Source of the DNA: an uncultured Eubacteriales bacterium
GTDB lineage: Bacteria; Bacillota; Clostridia; Oscillospirales; Oscillospiraceae
Direction: 5' to 3'
Length of the DNA: 6,963 bases
NCBI GenBank assembly: GCA_900549405.1
Contig: URNZ01000083.1
Coordinates: forward strand, 1 to 6,963
A program made the translations under genes and the position numbers. Under the pieces are notes generated by a model. It saw nothing but the letters and a program-made list of their open reading frames with translations. It searched no databases and had not been told where the DNA came from. Positions within the stretch are counted from its first letter, which is position 1, and each line of letters begins with the position of its first letter. Of the stretch, positions 6,238-6,963 are shown in pieces.

Positions 6238-6296
6238 TATCCAGGTGAACGAAGTTGGGACAAAGGCATACGCAAATAAATTGTGGACAGACAAAG

Positions 6297-6344
6297 AATA
6301 TCCACCCTCTTTGGAACGCAGCTGCTCTGAAGAGGGTGGATATT
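6297..6344 (-). terminator. Perfect 15-bp inverted repeat hairpin, probable terminator
   Basis: The arms at 6297-6311 and 6330-6344 are exact reverse complements over 15 bp. The 18-nt loop contains an 8-bp palindrome GCAGCTGC (6318-6325). The structure lies 33 nt downstream of the stop of the edge gene and upstream of the trpS promoter, so it would insulate the two. The minus-strand side is followed by a mixed T-rich run (TTCTTTGT), and the plus-strand side by TTTTCG. The long perfect stem and large loop are unusual for a plain intrinsic terminator, and a dispersed palindromic repeat is an alternative. Confidence 0.5.
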
Positions 6345-6350
6345 TTCGAA

Positions 6351-6370
6351 TTTTGGGAACGGTCCCTTTT
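6351..6370. repeat. Short inverted repeat flanked by T-tracts
   Basis: TTTT, then GGGA-ACGG-TCCC, then TTTT on the plus strand. The 4-bp stem (6355-6358 with 6363-6366) is short but next to the 15-bp inverted repeat, so the two may be one composite element. It starts 7 bp beyond the stop codon of the edge gene. Confidence 0.3.
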
Positions 6371-6377
6371 GTGTTCT

Positions 6378-6963
6378 TCAGTCAAACATGACTGTGTCGA
6401 CCATATTCTGATCAGCCGCCAACAGTTCCAAATCCACGATAGACGCCGGAGCATCGTATCTCACGCGTTCTGCGCCTGTAAACACAGAGTACACGCCGAC
6501 GTCGTCGGCCTCGTTTGTGTTTATCATGACCTCCATGCCGCGATACTGGAATCGCAGCCAACCCTCTGCGGTGATGGTGTTGTCATTGTCTCCGAAGTAT
6601 TCATACTCGTCTACGCCGATCAGGGAGAAGAAATCTTCAAAAGACATCTCGTCGTCCATGCTGGGGAAGAGGGCTCTTGCCCGGGTGACGAACCCGGCGC
6701 ATTTCAGCTGGTCTGCGCATTCCGTCATGGCCTTTTTGAAGTCGCCGCTGTGCCCGGCGAAGAAGAGGGAAGCGTATTCCGCCCCTGGGACCGCATAGCA
6801 CGCGGCGGCCCGGTCCGGGAAGCTATCCAGACTTACAGCGCACGCGCCGTCAGGATGCGCGTCTTCCAACTCACGAAGCGTTTTGCCCAGGTCATCGAAA
6901 AACGCGGGTGTGCTCGTTTCAGCAGAGCTGAAGTCCTCTGACGCCTGATCACCGGGAGCGGCG
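6378..6963 (-). CDS. Unidentified, probably exported protein, C-terminal part (open at right edge)
   Basis: The frame is open from the TGA at 6378-6380 to the window edge, giving 194 visible residues, so the true start lies outside. A TTG at 6867-6869 could act as a start, but no good ribosome site precedes it. The upstream frame reads SSAETSTPAFFDDLGKTLRE, a Ser/Thr/Pro linker leading into a folded domain, as in lipoproteins or anchored proteins after their signal. The domain is acidic and contains YASLFFAGHSGDFKKAMTE, FPSMDDEMSFEDFFSLIG, YEYFGDNDNTI, WLRFQYRGMEVMINTNEADD and VYSVFTGAERV. It ends in MVDTVMFD. Two or more cysteines are present. I do not recognise the family. Codon use is more mixed than in the neighbouring genes, with more A/T third positions, which may reflect transfer or weak expression. 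Confidence 0.72.
   Translation of the reverse strand, partial: AAPGDQASEDFSSAETSTPAFFDDLGKTLRELEDAHPDGACAVSLDSFPDRAAACYAVPGAEYASLFFAGHSGDFKKAMTECADQLKCAGFVTRARALFPSMDDEMSFEDFFSLIGVDEYEYFGDNDNTITAEGWLRFQYRGMEVMINTNEADDVGVYSVFTGAERVRYDAPASIVDLELLAADQNMVDTVMFD

Noticed and set aside
6297..6344. T-box riboswitch for trpS, suggested by AGGGTGG in the hairpin arm
   Set aside because: The match stops after AGGGTGG, with no ACCGCG continuation. The sequence is part of a perfect inverted repeat, no stem I or specifier region is visible, and a good promoter lies downstream of it.
6255..6941. Plus-strand open frame of 228 codons at the right end
   Set aside because: It passes through the 15-bp inverted repeat and then runs antisense to the edge gene. 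No ribosome site or family resemblance supports it.

Overview
The window is GC-rich, with strong C/G preference at third codon positions in most genes, Shine-Dalgarno sites of the AGGAGG type, GTG and TTG starts, and a Gram-positive cell-wall gene pair. This fits a high-GC gut Clostridia lineage such as Oscillospiraceae (Flavonifractor or Pseudoflavonifractor-like). The family assignment is an inference from gene content and style, not from a search.

Layout. (1) Bases 1-909, minus strand: a YfcE/MJ0936-type metallophosphoesterase followed 30 bp later by the N-terminal third of a cardiolipin synthase that runs off the left edge and appears to start at CTG. (2) Bases 973-2046, plus strand, divergent from block 1: three tightly packed small genes (88, 138 and 124 aa) of unknown function. 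The first two share a GDPxAxxxxM-type helical motif. The third has a Pro-rich N-terminus and two hydrophobic segments. (3) Bases 2058-6149, minus strand, convergent with block 2: trpS, then a tagO/wecA-family undecaprenyl-phosphate GlcNAc-1-phosphate transferase, then a wecB/mnaA-family UDP-GlcNAc 2-epimerase (ATGA overlap with tagO), then a membrane-anchored extracytoplasmic protein of LolA-like appearance, 3 nt after wecB. A good sigma-A-type promoter lies just upstream of trpS. (4) Bases 6150-6377: intergenic, with the trpS promoter, a perfect 15-bp inverted repeat with an 18-nt loop, and a smaller inverted repeat. (5) Bases 6378-6963, minus strand: the C-terminal part of an unidentified, acidic, probably exported protein that is open to the right edge. 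Its base composition looks less GC-biased than its neighbours.

How the genes work together. TagO loads GlcNAc-1-P onto undecaprenyl phosphate, and the epimerase makes UDP-ManNAc, the donor for the second sugar of the classical wall teichoic acid linkage unit. The two genes therefore form a translationally coupled module for starting a cell-wall glycopolymer. The LolA-like protein coupled behind them may act at the outer face of the membrane, but its role is unknown. Cardiolipin synthase adds a membrane-lipid theme. The three small plus-strand genes are the least explained part of the window and the best candidate for an undescribed system. I see no CRISPR array, tRNA, rRNA, transposase, or recognisable defence or toxin-antitoxin system.
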